Shown: positions 41,948 through 49,824 of the stretch, in pieces | Layout of the letters: every line of letters starts with the position of its first letter | Position numbering within the stretch: the first letter of the stretch is position 1 | Origin: DAISKN01 sp963716925 | GTDB taxonomy: Bacteria; Acidobacteriota; Vicinamibacteria; Marinacidobacterales; SMYC01 | Reading direction: 5' to 3' | DNA: 64,000 nucleotides | NCBI GenBank assembly: GCA_963716925.1 | Contig: CAVQUX010000033.1 | Coordinates: 558,001-622,000, forward strand | Program-made: the position numbers and the translations under genes | Notes under the pieces: model-generated | The model's input: only the letters and a program-made list of their open reading frames with translations | What the model was told of the DNA's origin: nothing | Databases searched by the model: none

Positions 41948-42207
41948 GGGATCCGGCTCTCCTCGCCTACTGCGAGCGGATCGAGCGGGAGTTCTTTCGG
42001 TCGAAGGGACGGCCGGGGACACTGTCGCCCGCTGACTTCGCTCGCGCCGAAGCCTGGTACCGCTCTGGGGTTCCCCTCGAGGCGGCGCTGTCGGCGATCG
42101 AGCGGGCGTTCGACAGCCACGCGCGGGGCCGCGACCGCGAGGCGGAAGAGGTCAACAGCCTCGCCTACTGCGAGGCGTTCTTCGGAGAAGGGCGTCGACG
42201 AGGCTGA
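41944..42207 (+). CDS. Conserved small protein of unknown function
   Basis: The protein has 87 residues from TTG 41944, overlapping the pfkB stop (TTGA). The sequence LLAYCERIEREFFRSKGRPG then LSPADFARAEAWYRSGVPLE and ALSAIERAFDSHARGRD matches a pattern seen in small uncharacterised proteins (E-FF-x-RGRP, L-P-x-DF, W-x-x-GVPL, AI-x-AF). It looks helical and soluble. Coupling to the kinase and its place before the dynamin gene suggest an accessory role. Confidence 0.65.
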   Translation: MRDPALLAYCERIEREFFRSKGRPGTLSPADFARAEAWYRSGVPLEAALSAIERAFDSHARGRDREAEEVNSLAYCEAFFGEGRRRG

Positions 42208-42214
42208 ATCCATC

Positions 42215-43960
42215 ATGACCCTTTCGAAGATTCTGAGCGACGACGAGGAAGAGATTCTCGCCCGCGAACGCCGCGCTCTCGCCGAGTGCCGGCTCTCGCT
42301 CGAGCGGGTCGCCATCGAGCAGCGGGACGCCGCGGCGTTCGACGCTTCCATCCAACAGCTCGACGAGCTGTTCCTCCTGGTCGTCGCCGGCGAGTTCAAC
42401 GCGGGAAAGAGCGCCTTCGTGAACGCGCTCCTGGGACGAAGCCTGCTCGAGGAGGGAGTCACCCCCACCACCCAGCGGATCACGCTGGTGAAGCATGGAG
42501 CGACCGAGCGCCGCGAGCGCCGACCCGACGGCGTCGAGGTCGTCGAATCTCCCCTCCCCGTCCTGGAGCGAGTCGACATCGTCGACACCCCCGGCACCAA
42601 CGCCATCGCGCGCGAGCACGAAGCCTTGACCCGCGAATTCATCCCGCGGTCGGACCTGGTGCTCTTCGTGACCTCCGCCGACCGGCCCTTCACCGAGAGC
42701 GAGCGGGCGTTTCTCGAGAGCATCCGCGGCTGGGGGAAGAAGATTCTCTTCGTGGTGAACAAGGTCGACATCCTCGAGCGGGAGGAGGACGTGGCGGAGG
42801 TGGAAGGGTTCGTGCGCGAGAACGGGAGAAAGCTCCTGGGAGCGGCGCCCGAGGTTTTCTCCGTCTCCGCGAAGCTGGCGCTCCGGGCGAAGACCGAGAA
42901 CGACAAGTCGCTCCTCCCGAAGAGCCGCTTTCCTGCCCTCGAAGAGCACGTGGTCTCGGTCCTGGACGATCGCGAGCGCGTGCGGCTCAAGCTCCTCAAC
43001 CCGCTCGGGGTCGGCCTCTCGCTCGCGGGAAAGTACGCGGGCATCGCCCGGACCGAGCTCGATCTCCTCGAGGACGACCTCTCCATGCTCTCGGACATCG
43101 AGCGCCAGCTCGCGCTGTACGAGGAGGATCAGAAGCGCAACTTCTCCTTCCGCCTCTCGGATATCGACAACGCCCTTCTCGATTTCGAGAGCCGGGGCGC
43201 CGATTTCTTCGAGGAGACGCTTCGCCTGGGCAGGGTGTTCGACCTGGTGAACAAAGCCAAGATCAAGGCCGATTTCGAAAGGAGCGTGGTGGGCGATCTT
43301 CCCCGGGTGGTGGAGAAGCGCGTCGAGGCGGTGATCGACTGGATGGTCGAGAGCGAGCTCTCGCAATGGCAGGCGGTCGTGGATCACATCGAGAAGCGGC
43401 GGAGTTCTCGGGAGACGGGCGAGGAACGTATGGTGGGACGGCTTCCAGGAACGTTCGTCCAGGACCGCAAGCGGCTGCTCGAGACCGTGGGGACGGCCGC
43501 CCTGCGGGCGATCGAGGGGTACGACCGCGACCGGGAATCCAGCCGCCTCGCGGAGTCGGTGCAGACGGCGGTGGCGTCGACCGCGGTCATCGAGGTCTCG
43601 GCCCTCGGCCTCGGCGCCCTCATCAGCATCATCGCCACCACCACCGCCGCGGACGTCACCGGCGTCCTCGCCGCGAGCCTGCTCTCCGTCGTGGGGCTGC
43701 TGGTTCTTCCCGCGAAGAAGCGCGGGGCGAAGGCGGAGCTGAACCGGAAGGTCGCCGTCGTGAGGGAAAAGCTCATGAGCTCTCTCCGGCACCAGTTCGA
43801 GAAAGAGACGGCGGGCAGCGTTTCGCGCATTCAAGACGCGGTCGCCCCCTACACCCGTTTCGTGCGGTCGGAGCGGAGCCGTCTCACCGAATCGCGGGAC
43901 GCGCTCGAGCGATCCAAGGGTGAGCTTCGGCGGCTCGAAGCCGAAGTCCGCGAGCTCTGA
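42215..43960 (+). CDS. Bacterial dynamin-like GTPase
   Basis: The protein has 581 residues. The GTPase domain has G1 GEFNAGKS (59-66), G2 GVTPTTQRIT, G3 DTPG (124-127) and G4 NKVD (182-185), as in the YdjA/LeoA/BDLP and mitofusin-like branch. Helical stalk segments follow. A hydrophobic hairpin of about 40 residues lies at 458-499 (VSALGLGALISIIATTT and VLAASLLSVVGLLVLP), the likely membrane-inserting paddle. After it comes a coiled-coil tail to 581 (RSERSRLTESRDALERSKGE). Such proteins bend or fuse membranes, and some defend against phage or membrane stress. It is third in the pfkB operon and converges on the M48 gene (9 bp gap). Confidence 0.88.
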   Translation: MTLSKILSDDEEEILARERRALAECRLSLERVAIEQRDAAAFDASIQQLDELFLLVVAGEFNAGKSAFVNALLGRSLLEEGVTPTTQRITLVKHGATERRERRPDGVEVVESPLPVLERVDIVDTPGTNAIAREHEALTREFIPRSDLVLFVTSADRPFTESERAFLESIRGWGKKILFVVNKVDILEREEDVAEVEGFVRENGRKLLGAAPEVFSVSAKLALRAKTENDKSLLPKSRFPALEEHVVSVLDDRERVRLKLLNPLGVGLSLAGKYAGIARTELDLLEDDLSMLSDIERQLALYEEDQKRNFSFRLSDIDNALLDFESRGADFFEETLRLGRVFDLVNKAKIKADFERSVVGDLPRVVEKRVEAVIDWMVESELSQWQAVVDHIEKRRSSRETGEERMVGRLPGTFVQDRKRLLETVGTAALRAIEGYDRDRESSRLAESVQTAVASTAVIEVSALGLGALISIIATTTAADVTGVLAASLLSVVGLLVLPAKKRGAKAELNRKVAVVREKLMSSLRHQFEKETAGSVSRIQDAVAPYTRFVRSERSRLTESRDALERSKGELRRLEAEVREL

Positions 43961-43969
43961 CGCGATTCG

Positions 43970-45460
43970 TCAATCGACGCCGCGGCGGGCGGAGGCCAGC
44001 ACCTGCTCGATGAAGCGGGGATCGACGCCCAGACCTTCGCACAGCCACACCAGGCAGTTGATCTCCGCTTCGTCGATGGCGCCGTCGGAATAGGAGATGA
44101 CGATCATGTCGCGCACCAGCTGGAGCTTCTGCACTCCGGTCATGAGCGCGGTGAGGTCCTTCGAGAGCGACTGGACCAGCTCCTTCACCTCGGGAACGGG
44201 CCGGCTGAACATCTGGCGGATCTCGTCGGGCGAGACCTGAGCGCCCACGACGGAGGCGAGGGCGTTGACCTCGGAAGCCACGATGACCCCGTTCGCGCCG
44301 ACGACGAGGAAGCCGGCCGCGAGGAGGAAACGCCGGGCCTTGGTCCCGATGTCCCCGGTATCCTGAAGGTACGTCGGCTCCATGATCTTCATCAGCTCGG
44401 AGACCTCGTTCTCCACCTGGTCCGAGGTGAGGCGGCCGCCGGACTTGCCGGTGAGCTGATGGTAGGCCTGGCCCTGAATGAAGACCTCGAGAGCCTTGAG
44501 CCTCATCGGATTGAACGGGTGGGTGCTGAACCAGTCCTGGGGGTCCGCCTCCTGGCCCGAGACCTCGCCCTGCAGATCCTCGAGCTGCGCCAGGTAGTCC
44601 TTCAGGTTGAACTGGAAGAGCGCGGTGGTGATTCCCGAGGAGAGCTTGAAGAACGTGTTGGCGGCGACGTCGAAGTCGCCGCAGCAGACCATCCCCACGC
44701 GGTCCGCGGTAATCTCGGCGTTCCGGATCCAGGCGTACATCTTCATCGCGTGCAGCGGCGAGAGCCGGCCGCCGTGGTTGGAAAGGATGTAGTCCACGGG
44801 GAACCGCGTGTGCTCGAAGAGGTAGTGCCCGAGCTCGTGGCCGATGACGAACAGAAGCTCCTGCTGCGAGAACTTCTCCAGGAGGGCGCTGGTGAGGAAC
44901 AACAGGACCTTGTCCTTCATCGGAGGGTAACAGGCGGCGTTGAAGCGGCTGTCCTGGTTGACGTAGACCTCGATCTCGGCGCTCAACTTCAGCGTTTTCG
45001 CGCAGTGATCGGTGACCTGGTAGAGGCCGCCCATCATTCCCCGGGTGATCTTGAGAGCTTTCGTCAGGAGATCCTTGCGCGCGTTGTAGGGCTTGAGATC
45101 GGCCAGGAGCTGGTTGACGGTCGACGAGAACTCGGCGTCCGCGAGGAGCTCCGCGAGCGCCTTGCGGTCCCCGCGGTAGACGAGGCGGTTCATGTCGATT
45201 CCGGCGAGCGTGGTGTCGTAGAGCGACTCGTCGCGGCTCTCCTGCTCGCCGGTCATGCGCTCGAGCTGGGTGCGGTAGCTCACCTGGATCGAGTCCACGA
45301 GCTGGGACAGCCTCTGGCGCAGCCGGCTCGCCTCGTCCTGGGTCCTCGCGATCGAAGCCCGCTGCTCGAACTGCTGCGTGACCCGGGCGATCTTGTTGCG
45401 AAGCTCTTCCCCCAGAGCGACGAGGTTCGTCGCCCGCCACTCGACCGCGGCTTCCGTCAT
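43970..45460 (-). CDS. M48 metallopeptidase with C-terminal TerB-like domain
   Basis: The protein has 496 residues. The ATG at 45460 has GGAGGAAT upstream. An N-terminal coiled coil spans about 15-70. The zinc motif is VIGHELGHYLFEHTRF (His208, His212), and the third ligand is the Glu in RNAEITADRVGM. No signal peptide is seen. A single hydrophobic helix near 360-385 (ARRFLLAAGFLVVGANGVIV) may anchor it. The last 60 residues (LVRDMIVISYSDGAIDEAEI and the following GLGVDPRFIEQVL) match the TerB/tellurite-resistance helical domain. This combination is unusual and suggests a protein-quality or stress role. It is convergent with the dynamin gene. Confidence 0.88.
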   Translation of the reverse strand: MTEAAVEWRATNLVALGEELRNKIARVTQQFEQRASIARTQDEASRLRQRLSQLVDSIQVSYRTQLERMTGEQESRDESLYDTTLAGIDMNRLVYRGDRKALAELLADAEFSSTVNQLLADLKPYNARKDLLTKALKITRGMMGGLYQVTDHCAKTLKLSAEIEVYVNQDSRFNAACYPPMKDKVLLFLTSALLEKFSQQELLFVIGHELGHYLFEHTRFPVDYILSNHGGRLSPLHAMKMYAWIRNAEITADRVGMVCCGDFDVAANTFFKLSSGITTALFQFNLKDYLAQLEDLQGEVSGQEADPQDWFSTHPFNPMRLKALEVFIQGQAYHQLTGKSGGRLTSDQVENEVSELMKIMEPTYLQDTGDIGTKARRFLLAAGFLVVGANGVIVASEVNALASVVGAQVSPDEIRQMFSRPVPEVKELVQSLSKDLTALMTGVQKLQLVRDMIVISYSDGAIDEAEINCLVWLCEGLGVDPRFIEQVLASARRGVD

Positions 45461-45567
45461 GATTCCTCCAGCTTTTTGAAGGTTTGGATCGATTATGCCT
45501 GCGGTTTCGCCGAGTTGACAACCACGGACCATCCTGGGACCATGGCCGCGGTGAAGGAGATTTCGGC

Positions 45568-46344
45568 ATGACCGTCGTCGGAAACGTCGAGTCCCTCTGG
45601 CGCTACCCCGTCAAGAGCATGCGGGGCGAAGAGCTGGAGCAGGCGTTCCTCGGGTTCGCCGGGATTTACGGGGATCGACTCTTCGCGTTCCGACGAGAGG
45701 GCGGTCACAAAGGGTTCCCCTACCTGACGGGGCGGGAGCGGAAGGAGATGCTCCTCCATCGCCCTCGTTTCCGTCATCCTGAGAAGGCGGAGAAGCCGCA
45801 CAACCTCGCCGAAGCGGAGAGCCTGGGGCCCGGGTTGACGCCACTCTACGCCGAGCTGACGGAGCTCTTGGTGGATGTCGAGACGCCGTCGGGAGAGGTG
45901 CTCGCGGTCGATGATCCCGCGCTCATCGAAAGCCTCGGCGACTCGACGCTGACGCTGCTGCGCTCGGAGCGAGCGCTGACCGATTGCCGCCCGGTCTCCC
46001 TCTTCGGCGCCGGAACCGCGCGGCAACTGGGCGACGAGATGGGCGCCGCGATCGACCTGCGGCGGTTCCGGGCGAACATCCATGCGGATTTCGGGTCCGC
46101 GCCCGGCTTCGTCGAGGATAGTTTCGTCGGCCGAACGCTGCGGATCGGTTCGAAGGCGGTGATCGCGATACTGGAGCGCGATCCGCGCTGCATGATGATC
46201 ACCCTCGACCCCGATACCGCGGAGCCGAATCCCGACGTCCTCCGGACGGTCGCTCGAGCCCACGAGGCAAAGGCGGGAGTCTACGGCGCCGTCCTGGTCG
46301 AGGGACTCATGAAGCGGGGCGACCCAATCGAGCTCCTGAGCTAA
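45568..46344 (+). CDS. MOSC-domain molybdenum-sulfurase-like protein
   Basis: A 258-residue MOSC domain protein with AAGGAG before the ATG. The N-terminal part (VESLWRYPVKSMRGEELEQA, the MOSC_N beta-barrel) and the MOSC core (RFRANIHADFG, CMMITLDPDTAEPN) are clear. The Cys in DPRCMMITL corresponds to the conserved Cys of the family, where cofactor sulfur is handled. Relatives act in mARC-type or Moco-dependent reduction. The protein is short, without an attached ferredoxin domain. Confidence 0.85.
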   Translation: MTVVGNVESLWRYPVKSMRGEELEQAFLGFAGIYGDRLFAFRREGGHKGFPYLTGRERKEMLLHRPRFRHPEKAEKPHNLAEAESLGPGLTPLYAELTELLVDVETPSGEVLAVDDPALIESLGDSTLTLLRSERALTDCRPVSLFGAGTARQLGDEMGAAIDLRRFRANIHADFGSAPGFVEDSFVGRTLRIGSKAVIAILERDPRCMMITLDPDTAEPNPDVLRTVARAHEAKAGVYGAVLVEGLMKRGDPIELLS

Positions 46345-46353
46345 TCTTCCCAG

Positions 46354-46731
46354 GTGAGATTCTCGATCGTCCTCCTCGCGCTCGTGCTCGACTCGCCCCC
46401 CCAGGAGGAGCTCCAGGCGCGGGCCCGGGAGATCGTCCGCAAGAACCAGAACAACGAGATTGGTATTTCCGACGCCCGGCGGCAGGTTCAGCTCCTTCTG
46501 AAGGACCTGAAGAAATGGGCGGAACACGAGGGAGTCGAGCTCGAGACCCGGACGCGCGTCTTCAGCACGCCCGCGACCGCGCCCGGCGAGATGCTGACCG
46601 TCGATCGGTGCGCCATTTTCTACGAAGAGAACATGGAGCGCCTGTGTCCGCTCGACGTCTCCCGCTCGGAGGTCTGGGGCGCGGCCGTCGTCTTCTGCCG
46701 CTACGTCTGTGGGCCGAAGGCGCCTCCGTGA
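46354..46731 (+). CDS. Small protein with a possible signal peptide, unknown
   Basis: The protein has 125 residues from GTG 46354. TAATCT (46342-46347) ends 6 nt before the GTG, suggesting a leaderless message. A short hydrophobic start (FSIVLLALVLDS) is followed by a charged helix (ELQARAREIVRKNQNNEIGI) and a mixed segment with three Cys (RCAIF, LCPLD, VFCRYVC). The last two lie close together and could make a disulfide. No family recognised. It ends 3 bp before trmL. Confidence 0.6.
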   Translation: MRFSIVLLALVLDSPPQEELQARAREIVRKNQNNEIGISDARRQVQLLLKDLKKWAEHEGVELETRTRVFSTPATAPGEMLTVDRCAIFYEENMERLCPLDVSRSEVWGAAVVFCRYVCGPKAPP

Positions 46732-46734
46732 GAA

Positions 46735-47214
46735 ATGAGCGAGATTCACGTCATCCTGGTAGAGCCGGAAATCCACTGGAACACGGGAAACGCCGGCCGC
46801 ACGTGCCTCGCTGCAGGAGCGACGCTTCATCTCGTGAGGCCTCTCGGATTCTCCCTCGACGCGAAAGAGCTGCGGCGCGCCGGGCTCGACTACTGGGAGC
46901 AGGTTCCCCTTCGGTTGTGGGAAACCTTCGACGAGCTCGATGAAGCACTTCCCGGGCTCGGAGAGGCGTTCTTCGTCACCCCCGACGCCGAGCGAACGAT
47001 CTGGGACGTCTCCTATCCCGAACGCGTGGCGCTCCTCTTCGGATCGGAGACCTCGGGACTTCCGGCGAGAATCCGCGAGCGCCGCCGCGACCGGCAGGTG
47101 TGCGTCCCCATGAAGGAGGGCGCCGTCCGCTCCCTCAATCTCTCGACCACTGTCGGGATCGTTGTCTACGAGGTGTTCCGGCAGCACCGGCTCGACGCCG
47201 CTCCCTCAGGATAG
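46735..47214 (+). CDS. trmL: tRNA (cytidine/uridine-34 2'-O)-methyltransferase TrmL
   Basis: A 159-residue SPOUT-class methyltransferase matching TrmL. The opening is VILVEPEIHWNTGNAGRTCL (N-x-GN-x-GR). The knot region is LLFGSETSGLPARI, and the C-terminal motif is CVPMKEGAVRSLNLSTTVGI, which forms the deep trefoil knot that binds SAM. TrmL methylates the wobble position of some leucine tRNAs. It converges on the RlmD-like gene (9 bp). Confidence 0.93.
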   Translation: MSEIHVILVEPEIHWNTGNAGRTCLAAGATLHLVRPLGFSLDAKELRRAGLDYWEQVPLRLWETFDELDEALPGLGEAFFVTPDAERTIWDVSYPERVALLFGSETSGLPARIRERRRDRQVCVPMKEGAVRSLNLSTTVGIVVYEVFRQHRLDAAPSG

Positions 47215-47222
47215 GCTCGAGA

Positions 47223-48380
47223 TCAGCCGCGCCGCAGGAGGGCGAGGGCCTCGACCTGGGCCGTCTGGGGCATCATGTCGATGGGCTGCGCGGAAACCAG
47301 AACGAATCCCCCTCGCTGAAGCAGCTCGAGGTCGCGGCCGAGGGTCGTTGGTTCGCAGGAAAGGTAGGCTACGCGGCTCGCGCGTGAATCGGCAATCGCC
47401 CGCAGAACCGATTCGCTCGCGCCGGCGCGGGAGGGGTTGAGCACGACAGCGTCGAGCTCGGGATCCGTCAGGCGGCGGAGCGCTCGCTCGACCGACGAGG
47501 CGATCACCTCGACACCCGGGAGCCCGTGGGTCCGCACCGTCGCCTTCAGATCCGCGACCGCGCTTCGCGAACCCTCGACGAACAGGACTCGGGGGAAGCT
47601 CCTGCGGAGAGCGAGCCCATGCGTCCCCACTCCGGAGTAGAGATCGGCGACGAGCCTGCCCCGTCCGAGATGTCGCTCCACCAGGCCGTCAATCGCCGGC
47701 AGGAGCGCGAGGTTCACCTGGAAGAAGGCGCCCGGCGACACGCGCAGCCTGAGCCCCGCGTGGTCGACCCACACCTCGCGCGCTCCCCAGAGAGGCCGAA
47801 TGGCGCCGCGAATCACCTGCGGGCCGGCGCTGGGATTGAGGTTGACGGAGATCCCGTCGACGGCGGGACAGGCGCTTCTTAGGGCATCGAGCGGCAGGGA
47901 CGGACATTCGCCCGCTCGAAGGACGAGGGTCAGATGCTGCCGCCCGCGGTCACTGCCGCAGCGAAGGTCGATGTGCCTCAGCTCGCGAGGGAAGCGCGGA
48001 GTAGCGGCAAGGAGCGACCTCAGGCGGCGCGATGTTTCGAGGAGCTCGGGGACGACGACTCGGCAGTCCGGCGCGTCCACGATCTCGCGCGTTCCCGCGC
48101 GGAAGTAGCCGAGGCGCACTCCCCCACGCCGCGAAAAACCGACGGCCATCTTGGCGCGGTTGCGGTACCCGGCCGAAAGCGGCGAAGGCAAGCTGGGGAG
48201 CACTTCCGCGCGGCGAAGACGGGGATAGCGGGCCAACGCCGCCCTCAGGATCTCGCGCTTCTGTCGGAGCTGGTCGGCGTATTCCCGCTCGAGATAGGCG
48301 CACGCGCCGCACTCGCTCGCGTGCGGACAGGAGACTCGCGGCTGCTCCACCGCGGGTGCGCTCGGCTCGGTGAGTCCCAT
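47223..48380 (-). CDS. RNA m5U methyltransferase of the RlmD/TrmA family
   Basis: The protein has 385 residues. The Fe-S ligands are Cys18, Cys24 and Cys27 (CPHASECGACAYLE) and a later Cys (VDAPDCRVV), as in RlmD-type enzymes with a [4Fe-4S] site. The SAM motif is VADLYSGVGTHGLAL. The catalytic Cys is in VAYLSCEPTTLGRDL. The N-terminal TRAM domain of classical RlmD is missing, which fits the RlmC/RumB-like short forms. Its precise rRNA target is not decidable from sequence. Confidence 0.9.
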   Translation of the reverse strand: MGLTEPSAPAVEQPRVSCPHASECGACAYLEREYADQLRQKREILRAALARYPRLRRAEVLPSLPSPLSAGYRNRAKMAVGFSRRGGVRLGYFRAGTREIVDAPDCRVVVPELLETSRRLRSLLAATPRFPRELRHIDLRCGSDRGRQHLTLVLRAGECPSLPLDALRSACPAVDGISVNLNPSAGPQVIRGAIRPLWGAREVWVDHAGLRLRVSPGAFFQVNLALLPAIDGLVERHLGRGRLVADLYSGVGTHGLALRRSFPRVLFVEGSRSAVADLKATVRTHGLPGVEVIASSVERALRRLTDPELDAVVLNPSRAGASESVLRAIADSRASRVAYLSCEPTTLGRDLELLQRGGFVLVSAQPIDMMPQTAQVEALALLRRG

Positions 48381-48531
48381 CAGCGGGATTCTCTGCGGAA
48401 GGATCGACGCGTAATGGCTCAGAGTTTGTCACCGGAGCGGAGTCGGCACAACCCGTTCCCGGCAACGCGATCGATGCGGTTCCTCGAGGCGTAAGGAAGC
48501 CCATCCCTGATATATGCTACGCCGTCGTCCG

Positions 48532-49824
48532 ATGGCGTCCTCCTCACGATGGTCCGCGGTGGCGGCGGTCTGGTTCCTGCTGGTCGGGCCCGGGGCCGTC
48601 CTCTACGCGGGCTGGGTCCTCCTGATCGATCGGCACTATTTCTCACGGTGGATCGTGTTGCCGTTCGTCGTCGGCTATCTGGCGCACTCGGTCTGGGCGT
48701 ACCGCCTGGGAAAGGAGCATCTCCGGTTCCCGCGGACCGCGAGGCGCCGGATCGCTCGGATTCTCCTCACCCTCGTCGTCTTCGGCCCCTTCGTTCTCGT
48801 CTACGTGCCGGCGCTGGCGATGTCGGTCGGTTTCTGCGGACTCGCCGACGCCGCATGGACCCGCTTCGGGCGAGCCAAATGGGAGACGCCGAGGTCCCGC
48901 TTCAACACCCTGTTCGCCGTGATTTCCTTCGCGCTGCTGTTCCCCGGCGCGAACCGGCTCTATCTGATTCACGGCGTCTTCTACACGTTCTTCCGCAGCG
49001 AGCCTCCACGACTGATGTGGAATCCCCTGTTCGACGTGAACGCCCAGGGCCTTCGCGGACCGGAAGTGCCGGCGGCGGAAGCTTCGGACACGAGCCGGAT
49101 CCTTCTGCTCGGTGACTCGGTGACCTGGGGATTCCCCTACCGCTGGGAGGACACCTATGCCCGGCACCTCGGCGATCTGTTGACAGAGCGGGGTGCGCGG
49201 GTACGGGTGGTCAATGCCGCCATCCCTTCGCAGAGCATCGTGCAGATCCGCGCGCGGATTCCCGAGCTTTTGAACTACCGGCCCAAGGTCGCGGTCCTGA
49301 TGGTGGGATACCAGTGGACTCGATCCGTCGAGCACGAAGAACGGCTCGCGGCCGGGCGCCCGCTTCCCTTCTCCCCTGCCATCGAATGGGTTTTCGTCCC
49401 CCCGTTTCTTCCGGAGCTCGTCCACCTGGGGCCGCGCGCGAACCTGCGGGGCCTGAGGGGCGTGACGAAGCGGTGGGCCGACGAGGAGAGGAATCTCGAG
49501 CTGTTCCGCGTCTCTCTCGAGGATACCGTCCGCGCGCTGTCGGACGCCGGAGTGCAGCCTCTGCTGGTCGGCTCTCCGGCGCTCGATCTCGACCCGCGGG
49601 TTCGCACGCTGGTCGAGAAGGAGGCCGCTCGAAGCGGAACGCGCTACGTCGACGCGAGCGGCCTCTTCTCCAGCAAGGCGCAATACGCGTTCTCTGACGG
49701 GATCCATCCCGACCGCGACGGGCACCGCCGGGTCGCGGAGCTCCTCGCGGGTCCAGTGACCGAGATGCTCTCGCGCACCTCGGAGGGGGACTCGTATCGA
49801 TCGCGCGGGGCGAGCCCGCCTTGA
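48532..49824 (+). CDS. Membrane-anchored SGNH-hydrolase-like protein
   Basis: The protein has 430 residues from ATG 48532. The in-frame ATG at 48514 lies inside a TATGCT that could be the -10. Three or four TM helices sit in the first 150 residues. The SGNH domain follows: block I ILLLGDSVTWGFPY with the Ser, and block V SDGIHPDRDGHR with the Asp/His. The middle holds VLMVGYQWTRSVEH, a weak block III. Relatives deacylate or O-acylate cell-surface glycans. Its stop overlaps the TTG start of the next gene (TTGA), so the two are translated together. Confidence 0.85.
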   Translation: MASSSRWSAVAAVWFLLVGPGAVLYAGWVLLIDRHYFSRWIVLPFVVGYLAHSVWAYRLGKEHLRFPRTARRRIARILLTLVVFGPFVLVYVPALAMSVGFCGLADAAWTRFGRAKWETPRSRFNTLFAVISFALLFPGANRLYLIHGVFYTFFRSEPPRLMWNPLFDVNAQGLRGPEVPAAEASDTSRILLLGDSVTWGFPYRWEDTYARHLGDLLTERGARVRVVNAAIPSQSIVQIRARIPELLNYRPKVAVLMVGYQWTRSVEHEERLAAGRPLPFSPAIEWVFVPPFLPELVHLGPRANLRGLRGVTKRWADEERNLELFRVSLEDTVRALSDAGVQPLLVGSPALDLDPRVRTLVEKEAARSGTRYVDASGLFSSKAQYAFSDGIHPDRDGHRRVAELLAGPVTEMLSRTSEGDSYRSRGASPP

